A program made the translations under genes and the position numbers. Shown one piece after another: positions 1 through 6,843 of a DNA stretch of 6,886 nt (its first letter is position 1; every line of letters starts with the position of its first letter). Source of the stretch: Clostridia bacterium (GTDB lineage Bacteria; Bacillota_A; Clostridia; Oscillospirales; CAG-272); contig JAFXWT010000002.1 of assembly GCA_017542695.1 (NCBI GenBank), positions 1-6,886 of the forward strand, read 5' to 3'. Below the pieces are notes generated by a model. That model saw nothing but the letters and a program-made list of their open reading frames with translations, was not told the DNA's origin and searched no databases.

Positions 1-3000
1 GGCTCGGCGCGCCTGTCGCCGAAAAACGAAGCGCTCCTGCGCTCGTACGCCGCTGATATGTGGCGGTTCTTTGAAGAAAACGTCGGCGAGGAAACAAACT
101 GGCTCCCGCCGGACAACGTGCAGTTCTCGCCCGTGTATACGACTGCGATGAGGACGTCTCCGACGAACGTCGGGATGTATTTTCTGTCGCTTCTCGCGGC
201 GCGTGATCTCGGGCTTATCGACACGGATGAGCTGTTTTTTCGCGCGTCGGCGGCGCTCGAATCGCTCGGCAAGATGGAAAAATGGAACGGGCACCTATAC
301 AACTGGTACGACGTTAAAACGCGCGCCGTCATCGGTGTTCCGTTCGTGTCGAGCGTTGACAGCGGGAATTTAGTGACTTCTCTTGTCGCGTTCACGGAGG
401 GGCTGAAAGAGTATGTGTCGGAAAATCCGGCAATCGTCGGGCTTATCGGCGGTATCGTAAATTATATTTACGGTGCTGATTTTGAAAAACTTGTGAACAA
501 GGAACGCGGATTTTTGTCGATAGGATATAACGCTTCGACGTGCGAGCTTTCGAATTCATGCTATGATACGCTGATGAGTGAGTCGCGCACGACGTCGTAT
601 TTTCTTGAAGCAACGGGGTGCGTTCCGAGCGGGTATTACTATTCTCTCGGACGCAAGCTCGTTTCGCGCGGAGCGCGAGTCGGCGCGGCGGCGTGGAGCG
701 GAACGGCGTTTGAATTTTTCATGCCGTCACTCTTGCTTCGAGACCCGGAAAACTCGTTTTCGGCAAACGCGCTGGATTTTGCTTTTGCGGCGGAAGAACG
801 GCGTGCGTGCGCCGTTCCGGGAAAGAATTTTTCGGTTTTCGGCGTGTCGGAATCGTGCTATTTTGAATTTGACAAGGATATGAACTATCAGTACCGCGCG
901 TATGGACTCGATGAGCTGTCGCTCGATCCGAAAACGCGCGACGAGCGCGTCGTTTCTCCGTATTCGTCGTTTCTGATGCTGAAAACGAACGTGACGCGAG
1001 TCATATCGAACCTCGAAAAGCTGAAACAAGTCGGAATGTACGGCAGATACGGCTTTTATGAGGCGATCGACGTTGAACCGAGCCGCGTCGGCGGCGGGTA
1101 CGCTATCATCAAGAGCTTTATGTCGCACCACATCGGAATGAGCATCGTCGCCGTCGCAAACACGTGTCTTGCGGACATTTTTGTCAGGCGATTTATGCGC
1201 GAAGCGAACATGCGCGCGTGCCGCGGTCTGCTCGGCGAAAAGATGCCTTCATCTTCGGGCGGGACCGTCAGGAAAGAAAAGAAAAAATCTGCCGTTAAGC
1301 CGATCGCGCCACGTGGGAGCGAGGGAGAAATCATAAAAAAACGTCCGCCGACGCTGCTTCGTCCCGACGTTTTCATGCTATCGAACAACAAGACGCGCGT
1401 CGTCGCCGCGTCAAGCGGGCAGATCGCGATATTTGACGGCGCGGACGCGATTGTGTCGTCGCCGTTTGAGCGCTTGTCGCTCGGCGGCGGAATGCAGTTT
1501 TACGCCGAGATCGGAGATAAGATCGTACCCGCCGTAACGCTCGGGTACGTTTCTGACGGCGTTTGCTCGACATTCGAATTTCTTTGCGACGACGAGAAGA
1601 TCATCTACCGCTCGAACCACGCGATAGGTGACAAAAAAGTGAGATTTGACGTATCAATCCGTCTTTACGAGAACGACGAAACGGTTGAGATCGGATATAA
1701 GTTGTCAGGCAACGTATCGGGCGCGAGGATGCTACTTTATTTTGAGCCGATCATTGACGATGCGAGCGCGTTTGAATCGCACAAGAGCTTTTCAAATCTG
1801 TTCATCGAAAGCAAATTTTTTCCCGACGAGCGTGTGCTCGTCTTTGCACGGCGACCGAGAATAGACGGGAAACCTTTCAGATACCTCGGGATCTATGCCG
1901 ACACGCCGATGTCGGCGTCCGATTTTGAAACGCGGCGCGATGAGTCGCTCCCGCTGATGTATGGCGCACGCGATATAGCGTCCCTGATACGAAAAGACTT
2001 TAACGGAAAGACGGGAGCCGTGATAGTTCCCGAGTGCGCTTTGCGCTCTGTCGGCGCGGGCGGGCGCGTCCGACGCGCGACGTTCAGGATGGGCTATTCG
2101 CAAAACTGCGACGATCTGCTATACTCCGTATCCATGGCGCGCGGCGGGGAATACACGGGAAAGGTCGCCGAGCTTCAGCAAGCGTCGTCCGGCGCGGGCG
2201 AGAATGTTCGCGCGCTTGAACGCGAGCTTCTTTACCGCATGATGTTTGCCCCTCCGAAAAAAATGTGCCAAAGCGACGCACTGCTTCGCGCGCTGGCAAA
2301 AAAACCGACTCGTTCGGACGGATTGTGGCGGCACGGGATATCGGGAAACATGCACATTGTGAGCGCTGTTGCAGGAGAAATGAAAAGCAAAGCATCAACG
2401 CGGCTTTTGACGATTTTGAGACTCTTCAAGTATTCATGCGTACGTTCTTTGAGATTTGACCTTGTTATCATTTATGGCGAAAGCGACGCATATAACGAGC
2501 CCGTGAAAAAGGAGATCGAAGGGCTGATCTCTGACGTCGGGCTGTCCGCTTTTTACGGGTGCGACGGCGGGATTTTCATGCTTGGGAATGAGTCGGTCAC
2601 AGACGGCGAACGATTCATTCTGACCGAGTGCGCGACGCTTTCTTTCGATCTGACTTCGGCTTACGGACCGGAATTTGAAAGCGATAACGGCGTCTTTGAA
2701 TTATCCGAAAACGTGACGGCTCGCCTCGTACGCGCGCCGAGCGTCGAAATTTGCGATATTCCGCTTCCCGATAGATTTGCGGACGCTGAAAAGACGCTTG
2801 GCGGATACGCGGCGCGCGACGGATTTGTCGTCGAGAAGCGCGGCGTGCACGCGCCGTGGGCGCACGTGATCGCATCGCGGTGCTTTGGTTCTGTATTGAC
2901 TGAAAACTCGCTCGGTTTCACGTTTTTCTCAAACGCTGCGCTCGGCAAGTTGTCTCCGCACCGCGCCGACAATATGAGAGAGGATGACGGGGAGAAAATC

Positions 3001-5052
3001 ATCATCAGGGTGTACGGCGACGGCGGCGACTACTCCGACTACGACGCGGCGGCGTGCTCGAAATACGTTTTTTACTCAGACGGCGCTGCCGAGTTTTACG
3101 GTAAAGCTGGCGGGGTAGAGTACGTTTTGAGAGTGTCGATCTGCGGCTGTTTTCCCGCTAAGCGAGTCGAAGTCGTGCTGTCAAGCAGCGTCAAATCAAA
3201 GGTAAAAATAATTTACCTGTTAAGAAGCGGCCTCGTTTTTTCACCGAGAAGCAGAATGCGGGCGGTCATATCCGACGCCGAAAACAGGCACGTTTTCGTT
3301 CTGCCGCTTTACGCGCAGAGCGGCCGTACCGTGCGCGCCGTGCTGGCACTGAAAAACGGTTCTTTCGGCTATTATGACGACGAGGCGTCGCTTCGCACCG
3401 ACAAGGCGGTCTTCGGTGGGGAAGAGATCGCGTGCGTTTACGATGAGGCGACGTTTTCATCGGAGCACAAAAGCGAGTTTTTCCTTTTCCATGCCGAGAG
3501 CGACAGATCGAAGCGATTTATCCTGACGACGCTTGAAAATCGTGACATCCCATCCGAAAAAGCGCGCGTCACGCCTTTGATACGCACCGGAAACGCAAAG
3601 CTCGACGTGTCGGTGAACTTCTGGATCCCGTATCAAACGACGTCATCGCGGATCAACGCGCGTTCCGGATTTTATCAGGTCGGCGGCGCGTACGGATATC
3701 GTGATCAGCTTCAGGACGTTATCTCTCTTATTCCGTTCTCGCCGTGTCTTGCGCGGGAACAGATCATACGCGCGGCGGCGCGGCAGTACGAGGATGGCTC
3801 CGTTATGCATTGGTGGCACGATTTCGGCTTTTTCCGCGCGGGGATACGTTCGCGCATCTCCGACGACAGCGCGTGGCTTGCCCTGACACTTTCGGAATAC
3901 GTCAAAAAAACGGGCGACGCGAGCATTCTTGACGTGAAAACGCCGTACCTTTCTTCGCCGCCGCTTGCCAAGAAGGAAATCGAACGCTATGAAAGCGTCG
4001 TTTTTTCGGATAAAAGCGATTCCGTTCTGTGTCATGCGGCTCGCGGTCTTGCGCGTACGTTCGGAACGGGTGCGCACGGGCTTCCGCTCATCGGAACAGG
4101 CGACTGGAACGATGGTATGAACGGCGTCGGTCGGCGCGGCAAAGGCGAAAGCGTGTGGCTCGCGTTCTTCTCCGCGATATGCGCCGAGCGGCTCGCGCCG
4201 CTTTGCAGACTGCGCGGGATGGACGACGTCGCGTATGAATTTTCGTGCGCGTCTCGCCGCCTTATCAATGCGGCGAAAGACGCTTTTGACGGCGAGTGGT
4301 TCATCCGCGGGTATTACGACAGTGGGGAAAAGCTCGGCGCGCGCGGATGCGGAGAATGCGTCATAGACGTCATGCCTCAGGCGTTCGCCGCTGTCGCTGC
4401 GTCGGAGATCGAGCCGTCGCTTGCCGAAAGCGCGAGATGCGCGCTGAAAGCGGCTTACGGTATACTTTTTGACAGGGATAATTCCGTTTTCCGCTTGCTT
4501 TGGCCGCCGTTCGATATGGGCGATCAGTCGCCGGGGTATATCAAAGGGTACGTGCCGGGAATACGCGAAAACGGCGGGCAGTACACGCACGCGGCAGTGT
4601 TTGCGGCGCTCGGAATGTTCCGCGTCGGAATGAACAGAGAAGCGACGGAGCTGCTTTTTGCGATAAATCCGATACTGCGCGAGTCGCTGCGCTACAAGAT
4701 CGAACCGTACGTGCTCGCGGGCGACGTTTACTCAAATCCGGACTGCGCGGGGCGCGGCGGATGGAGCTGGTACACGGGTGCGGCGGGGTGGTACAGAACG
4801 GTTTTTATCGAGGAGCTGTGCGGGTACCGCCTGTGCGGAGAAGAGTTTTCGATCCGACCGCGCCTGAACTCGCTTTTTCCTTCGTTTGAGATGGATGTGC
4901 GGCGCGGTGAAACTCACTACGTTGTCCGCGCGTCAATGGCGGAGAGTGATTTCGCTGTGCTTGACGGAAAAGCGTCGGAGAACAGATTTTTCTTCGACGG
5001 GCGTGAGCATTTTGTTGAAATATTCGTGCGCGGCGGCGATTTTACGCCGTAA
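1..5052 (+). CDS. Cyclic beta-1,2-glucan synthase-like protein, C-terminal part (glycoamylase-like + GH94 domains), 5'-truncated by window
   Basis: The frame is open from base 1, so the Met codon at 58 is internal and 1683 residues of a larger protein are visible (numbered from codon 1). Residues about 15-400 match the glycoamylase-like domain in the middle of NdvB-type synthases: EETNWLPPDN (30-39), SGTAFEFFMP near 238, GVSES (281-285), YGFYEAID (350-357) and FMSHHIGMS. As known for the family, this domain cyclises the beta-1,2-glucan chain. A Lys/Arg-rich linker follows (about 424-450). A first GT36-type sugar-binding domain spans about 455-720 (FSNLFIES near 600), then a helical region with LWRHGISG. 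A second sugar-binding domain (HAPWAHVIA from 950) leads into the GH94 barrel, about 1200-1625, with YQVGGAYGYRDQLQD, MHWWHD (1269-1274), GTGDWNDGM (DWND 1368-1371, holding the general acid Asp) and GGWSWYTGAAGW. All diagnostic motifs look intact. No membrane segment is visible; the glycosyltransferase half should lie upstream. A stand-alone beta-1,2-oligoglucan phosphorylase is less likely given the extra domains. No terminator follows. Confidence 0.9.
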   Translation, partial: GSARLSPKNEALLRSYAADMWRFFEENVGEETNWLPPDNVQFSPVYTTAMRTSPTNVGMYFLSLLAARDLGLIDTDELFFRASAALESLGKMEKWNGHLYNWYDVKTRAVIGVPFVSSVDSGNLVTSLVAFTEGLKEYVSENPAIVGLIGGIVNYIYGADFEKLVNKERGFLSIGYNASTCELSNSCYDTLMSESRTTSYFLEATGCVPSGYYYSLGRKLVSRGARVGAAAWSGTAFEFFMPSLLLRDPENSFSANALDFAFAAEERRACAVPGKNFSVFGVSESCYFEFDKDMNYQYRAYGLDELSLDPKTRDERVVSPYSSFLMLKTNVTRVISNLEKLKQVGMYGRYGFYEAIDVEPSRVGGGYAIIKSFMSHHIGMSIVAVANTCLADIFVRRFMREANMRACRGLLGEKMPSSSGGTVRKEKKKSAVKPIAPRGSEGEIIKKRPPTLLRPDVFMLSNNKTRVVAASSGQIAIFDGADAIVSSPFERLSLGGGMQFYAEIGDKIVPAVTLGYVSDGVCSTFEFLCDDEKIIYRSNHAIGDKKVRFDVSIRLYENDETVEIGYKLSGNVSGARMLLYFEPIIDDASAFESHKSFSNLFIESKFFPDERVLVFARRPRIDGKPFRYLGIYADTPMSASDFETRRDESLPLMYGARDIASLIRKDFNGKTGAVIVPECALRSVGAGGRVRRATFRMGYSQNCDDLLYSVSMARGGEYTGKVAELQQASSGAGENVRALERELLYRMMFAPPKKMCQSDALLRALAKKPTRSDGLWRHGISGNMHIVSAVAGEMKSKASTRLLTILRLFKYSCVRSLRFDLVIIYGESDAYNEPVKKEIEGLISDVGLSAFYGCDGGIFMLGNESVTDGERFILTECATLSFDLTSAYGPEFESDNGVFELSENVTARLVRAPSVEICDIPLPDRFADAEKTLGGYAARDGFVVEKRGVHAPWAHVIASRCFGSVLTENSLGFTFFSNAALGKLSPHRADNMREDDGEKIIIRVYGDGGDYSDYDAAACSKYVFYSDGAAEFYGKAGGVEYVLRVSICGCFPAKRVEVVLSSSVKSKVKIIYLLRSGLVFSPRSRMRAVISDAENRHVFVLPLYAQSGRTVRAVLALKNGSFGYYDDEASLRTDKAVFGGEEIACVYDEATFSSEHKSEFFLFHAESDRSKRFILTTLENRDIPSEKARVTPLIRTGNAKLDVSVNFWIPYQTTSSRINARSGFYQVGGAYGYRDQLQDVISLIPFSPCLAREQIIRAAARQYEDGSVMHWWHDFGFFRAGIRSRISDDSAWLALTLSEYVKKTGDASILDVKTPYLSSPPLAKKEIERYESVVFSDKSDSVLCHAARGLARTFGTGAHGLPLIGTGDWNDGMNGVGRRGKGESVWLAFFSAICAERLAPLCRLRGMDDVAYEFSCASRRLINAAKDAFDGEWFIRGYYDSGEKLGARGCGECVIDVMPQAFAAVAASEIEPSLAESARCALKAAYGILFDRDNSVFRLLWPPFDMGDQSPGYIKGYVPGIRENGGQYTHAAVFAALGMFRVGMNREATELLFAINPILRESLRYKIEPYVLAGDVYSNPDCAGRGGWSWYTGAAGWYRTVFIEELCGYRLCGEEFSIRPRLNSLFPSFEMDVRRGETHYVVRASMAESDFAVLDGKASENRFFFDGREHFVEIFVRGGDFTP

Positions 5053-5067
5053 ATGACGCGAAGGGGA

Positions 5068-5096
5068 TTGACTTTTCTTTTCAAACGTGGTACGCT
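5068..5096 (+). promoter_or_regulatory. Predicted sigma-A-type promoter for the DUF951 gene
   Basis: A -35 TTGACT (5068-5073) is separated by 17 bases from an extended -10, TGG then TACGCT (5091-5096). The -35 is near consensus; the hexamer is weak (TA...T), but the upstream TG (5088-5089) could compensate. Transcription would start around 5102-5104, right at the Shine-Dalgarno sequence, giving a leader of only about a dozen bases. It lies just after the stop of the GH94 gene, so the small gene could be expressed independently or by read-through. Confidence 0.55.
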
Positions 5097-5114
5097 TAAA
5101 TCGGAGGCGATCAA

Positions 5115-5324
5115 ATGCAGATCATAAAATTCGACGAGGGCGACATGCTCGAAATGAAAAAGCCGCATCCGTGCGGCTCAAAAGAAATGCTTGTGCTCCG
5201 CACGGGCAGCGACATCCGCGTCGTTTGCGTCGGATGCGGCAGAGATATGACCGTTCCGCGCGTGAAACTCGAAAAAAATATCAAAAAAGTGCGCCAAAAA
5301 GGTGTTGACATTCCAAAAAACTGA
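5115..5324 (+). CDS. DUF951 family protein (YyzM-like small protein)
   Basis: This 69-residue protein matches the DUF951 family of Firmicutes in length and pattern: an N-terminal GDMLEMKKPHPCG block (residues 9-21), then TGSDIRVVCVGCGR (30-43) and a basic, Lys-rich C-terminus. His18, Cys20, Cys38 and Cys41 are spaced like a small metal-binding knuckle, which is inference. The family has no established biochemical function. In Bacillus-type genomes relatives sit near the ychF GTPase gene and the chromosome-partitioning genes; here it instead follows a carbohydrate enzyme, so the context gives no clue. The start is supported by GGAGG at 5103-5107, seven bases before the ATG. It lies 62 bases after the upstream stop. 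The protein is probably cytosolic: there is no signal peptide or membrane segment. Family assignment is confident; role is unknown. Confidence 0.9.
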   Translation: MQIIKFDEGDMLEMKKPHPCGSKEMLVLRTGSDIRVVCVGCGRDMTVPRVKLEKNIKKVRQKGVDIPKN

Positions 5325-5385
5325 CGAATATTCCGTCAAAATCACCAAATTCCAAAATTCTTACGATAAAAAAAGCAAAAAAGAC
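5325..5385. other. AT-rich intergenic spacer between the DUF951 and P-loop genes
   Basis: This short spacer is A-rich on the plus strand and has no credible reading frame. A weak five-pair stem (TGACG/CGTCA around 5322-5338) overlaps the DUF951 stop codon but has no following T-run, so I do not call it a terminator. Confidence 0.5.
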
Positions 5386-5414
5386 TTGAAAAAGATTTTG
5401 ATATAGTGTAATAT
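5386..5414 (+). promoter_or_regulatory. Predicted sigma-A-type promoter for the small P-loop gene
   Basis: TTGAAA (5386-5391) lies 17 bases before TAATAT (5409-5414), within a strongly AT-rich stretch preceded by GTG. The -35 matches five of six consensus bases and the -10 four of six. Transcription from about 5421 would give a leader of roughly 60 bases that includes the hairpin at 5434-5452. Confidence 0.6.
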
Positions 5415-5433
5415 ATATTCAAGGTCAATATCA

Positions 5434-5452
5434 GCCGTTGCTTTGCAGCGGC
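5434..5452 (+). promoter_or_regulatory. Leader hairpin upstream of the P-loop gene
   Basis: GCCGTTGC (5434-5441) pairs with GCAGCGGC (5445-5452) around a TTT loop. In RNA this is eight continuous pairs including one G-U. It has no T-run after it, so it is not a standard terminator. It sits between the predicted start of transcription and the ribosome binding site at 5467-5473, where it could protect the 5' end of the mRNA or tune translation. Its role is inferred from position only. Confidence 0.5.
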
Positions 5453-5480
5453 AAATACATAGAATTGAAAGGGTATAATT

Positions 5481-5891
5481 ATGGTAAAACTCATTGTGGG
5501 ACTCAAAGGCACCGGCAAGACAAAGGCGCTTATAGAAACGGTCAATACCGCGGCGAGTGAATCGCACGGTTCGGTCGTTTGTCTTGAACTCGGTGACAAA
5601 CTCCGTTATGACATAAATTATCAGGTACGTCTTGTCGACGTTTCGGAATACGGCGTTGACGACGCGGATAAACTTGTCGGATTTGTTGCGGGAATGTACG
5701 CATCGAACCACGACATTACGCACATTTTCATCGACTCCGCGCTGAAAATATGCAAAAACGACGTTGATGGATTTGAAAAATTCTTCACGGGCGCGGCAAA
5801 GCTCGCTGAAACGAACGGATTTGATCTTGTAGTTACGTCGTCCGTCGCTCTTGAGAACGTACCGGAAGGGCTGAAAAAGTACATAGGGTAA
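5481..5891 (+). CDS. Small P-loop NTPase-like protein of unknown function
   Basis: The 136-residue protein begins with a beta strand and a textbook Walker A loop, GLKGTGKT at residues 7-14. A hydrophobic strand ending in Asp, HIFIDS (81-86, Asp85), fits Walker B, and a further strand ending in polar residues, DLVVTSS (115-121), could be a sensor-like element. ATP or GTP binding is therefore likely, probably in the cytosol, as there is no signal peptide or membrane segment. Short proteins of this type are widespread in Clostridia and are often labelled hypothetical or, misleadingly, PilT-like. At this length it lacks the domains of a PilT motor. The start is supported by GAAAGGG at 5467-5473, seven bases before the ATG. 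It has its own predicted promoter, a leader hairpin and a strong terminator ten bases after its stop, so it looks like a single-gene unit. Substrate and partners cannot be read from the sequence. Confidence 0.85.
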   Translation: MVKLIVGLKGTGKTKALIETVNTAASESHGSVVCLELGDKLRYDINYQVRLVDVSEYGVDDADKLVGFVAGMYASNHDITHIFIDSALKICKNDVDGFEKFFTGAAKLAETNGFDLVVTSSVALENVPEGLKKYIG

Positions 5892-5901
5892 AAAAGATTA
5901 C

Positions 5902-5925
5902 AGCGCCGCGCAAGCGGCGCTTTTT
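5902..5925 (+). terminator. Rho-independent terminator of the P-loop gene
   Basis: AGCGCCGC (5902-5909) and GCGGCGCT (5914-5921) form a perfect eight-pair GC-rich stem closed by a GCAA tetraloop (GNRA type), followed by a T-run to 5925. It begins ten bases after the stop codon. The sharp drop in GC content starts just beyond it, so it also marks a boundary between two kinds of sequence. Confidence 0.92.
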
Positions 5926-5930
5926 GTTGA

Positions 5931-6185
5931 TACCGCCCGGGTGCGTATTCATTTAAGAAAAAATCGGTGAGAAGAAGCATCAAATACAATGATATAATAT
6001 CTGGTTTAGATGTTGATGCGAAAAGCAAAGTTATCCCGCATAATGTACATATATGCAAACGGCGGCATTTTAATAATGGGATTAGACCATCAAAATGGAA
6101 AGAGTTTAAAACAATTGCGCGTGGAGTATTAGAATATGAGTGGAATCAAATGACAAATGAAATACTTTATTGGACAGATAATTAA
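5931..6185 (+). pseudogene. Short open frame of unknown origin without a convincing start; possible gene remnant
   Basis: The frame is open from 5931, just after an in-frame TGA at 5928-5930, to a TAA at 6183-6185, giving up to 84 codons. The only conventional start near its beginning is GTG at 5967 (72 residues), which has no ribosome binding site; the preceding bases are A-rich. The coding look (HNVHICKRR, then RPSKWKEFK and a Trp/Tyr-rich end, EYEWNQM and ILYWTDN) and the AT-rich third positions resemble the gene downstream rather than those upstream. It ends 30 bases before that gene. I do not recognise the family. It could be the C-terminal end of a larger protein lost through rearrangement, for instance the tip of a polymorphic toxin paired with the Imm26-like gene. 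It could also be an intact small protein with a weak start, or non-coding. The toxin idea is inference from position only. Confidence 0.4.
5990..5998 (+). promoter_or_regulatory. Possible extended -10 promoter element within the AT-rich tract
   Basis: TGATATAAT is a perfect extended -10 (TG, one base, TATAAT at 5993-5998). No good -35 hexamer lies 16-18 bases upstream. It falls inside the short open frame, about 220 bases before the Imm26-like gene, and could drive that gene if the open frame is not itself translated. In AT-rich DNA a chance match is plausible. Confidence 0.35.
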
Positions 6186-6200
6186 ATCAAAGAAAAATTT

Positions 6201-6207
6201 GAAAGGA
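6201..6207 (+). promoter_or_regulatory. Ribosome binding site that decides the start of the Imm26-like gene
   Basis: GAAAGGA is only two bases from the ATG at 6210 but eight bases from the ATG at 6216. Normal spacing favours the second ATG, giving MAFKCEWK as the N-terminus. Confidence 0.7.
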
Positions 6208-6215
6208 CGATGACA

Positions 6216-6779
6216 ATGGCGTTCAAATGTGAGTGGAAAGATGGGGATGTTTTTGCTTACCGTCTGGAAAGCGATATGGCGAAAGAACGGTATATGTTCG
6301 GTCGTTTTCTGTTGATACAAAAAATCGATGAGACAACGTGGTATCCGAAACACATAATCCCTATCGTTTATGTGAAAATCACAAAAGACGACAAAATACC
6401 GACAACCGTTGAGGAATTCAATAAACTCGATTTTGTTCAAATTGGATTTTCAAAATACGAGGAACGCTTTTGGCCAATTGACGGGGCGCGTCCCGCAGAA
6501 GATATCGCTGAGAAATCCAAACTGAAATACGAGGTTGACGAGTATGGATTTTTGCCACAATTTAGAATCAAAATAGTAACAAGGTCAAAAAGAGAAATTC
6601 CCGATAAATTGATTTTTGTAAACAACTTTGATAGAATCTTGAAGCCAGATAAGGAATTTGTTCCTCACAAAAAAATAAACATTCATTCTGTACTGTGGAA
6701 AGATTTTGAAAAAAGGATAATAGAGTTATACTTCGGGCATAATTTAAGGCGACTTGGTATTTATAATAATTCAAAATGA
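6216..6779 (+). CDS. Imm26-like putative immunity protein
   Basis: This is a 187-residue protein from the ATG at 6216, chosen over 6210 because of ribosome binding site spacing. Its N-terminal part, WKDGDVFAYRLESD (7-20) then MFGRFLLIQKID (27-38) and a strand with PIVYVKIT, resembles the opening of Imm26-type immunity proteins, where a GDVFA-like strand is followed by an aromatic, glycine-containing GR strand. Imm26 proteins are known from polymorphic toxin loci, where they neutralise a partner toxin in the cytosol. The similarity is judged by eye and the protein is longer than the core domain; the second half (FVPHKKINIHSVLWKDFEKR and an aromatic C-terminus) is unassigned. It has no signal peptide, membrane segment or catalytic motif. 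Base composition is far more AT-rich than in the genes before the terminator, which suggests transfer. No intact toxin gene is visible, so it may be an orphan or have lost its partner. A conserved hypothetical protein of other function remains possible. Confidence 0.6.
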   Translation: MAFKCEWKDGDVFAYRLESDMAKERYMFGRFLLIQKIDETTWYPKHIIPIVYVKITKDDKIPTTVEEFNKLDFVQIGFSKYEERFWPIDGARPAEDIAEKSKLKYEVDEYGFLPQFRIKIVTRSKREIPDKLIFVNNFDRILKPDKEFVPHKKINIHSVLWKDFEKRIIELYFGHNLRRLGIYNNSK

Positions 6780-6843
6780 GTATTATCAATTATGCTTATG
6801 GATTTTAATACAATGATTTGAAAAAGCATCTAATAACATAATT
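6780..6843. other. AT-rich spacer after the Imm26-like gene
   Basis: Only a very short frame is present here (ATG at 6791, about ten codons), and I see no RNA gene or repeat. It leads directly into the palindrome at 6844-6870. Confidence 0.5.

Noticed and set aside
58..60. ATG as the start of the large GH94 gene
   Set aside because: The frame is open from base 1 and the 19 preceding codons fit the family (LRSYAADMW leads straight into the conserved EETNWLPPDN block). There is no ribosome binding site, so this Met is internal.
3643..4590. Long antisense open frame of 315 codons on the minus strand
   Set aside because: It lies wholly within the conserved GH94 catalytic barrel. Its translation is Arg-rich and low in gene-like pattern, as expected for the complement of a GC-rich gene that avoids certain codons.
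4500..4889. Plus-strand open frame of 129 codons in another frame of the GH94 gene
   Set aside because: It overlaps intact GH94 motifs, its translation is Arg/Ala/Val-rich and resembles no protein, and it has no ribosome binding site.
5322..5338. Inverted repeat TGACG/CGTCA after the DUF951 gene as a terminator
   Set aside because: Only five pairs with a seven-base loop and no T-run on the plus strand, so termination here is not supported.
5481..5891. PilT-type twitching motility motor
   Set aside because: PilT motors are about 350 residues with characteristic His and Asp boxes. This 136-residue protein has only generic Walker A and B features.
5621..6058. Minus-strand open frame of 145 codons spanning the P-loop gene end and terminator
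   Set aside because: It crosses a strong terminator stem and runs opposite a well-supported gene; it has no recognisable domain or start signal.
6210..6212. Upstream ATG as the start of the Imm26-like gene
   Set aside because: It is only two bases from the GAAAGGA ribosome binding site; the ATG at 6216 has normal eight-base spacing.
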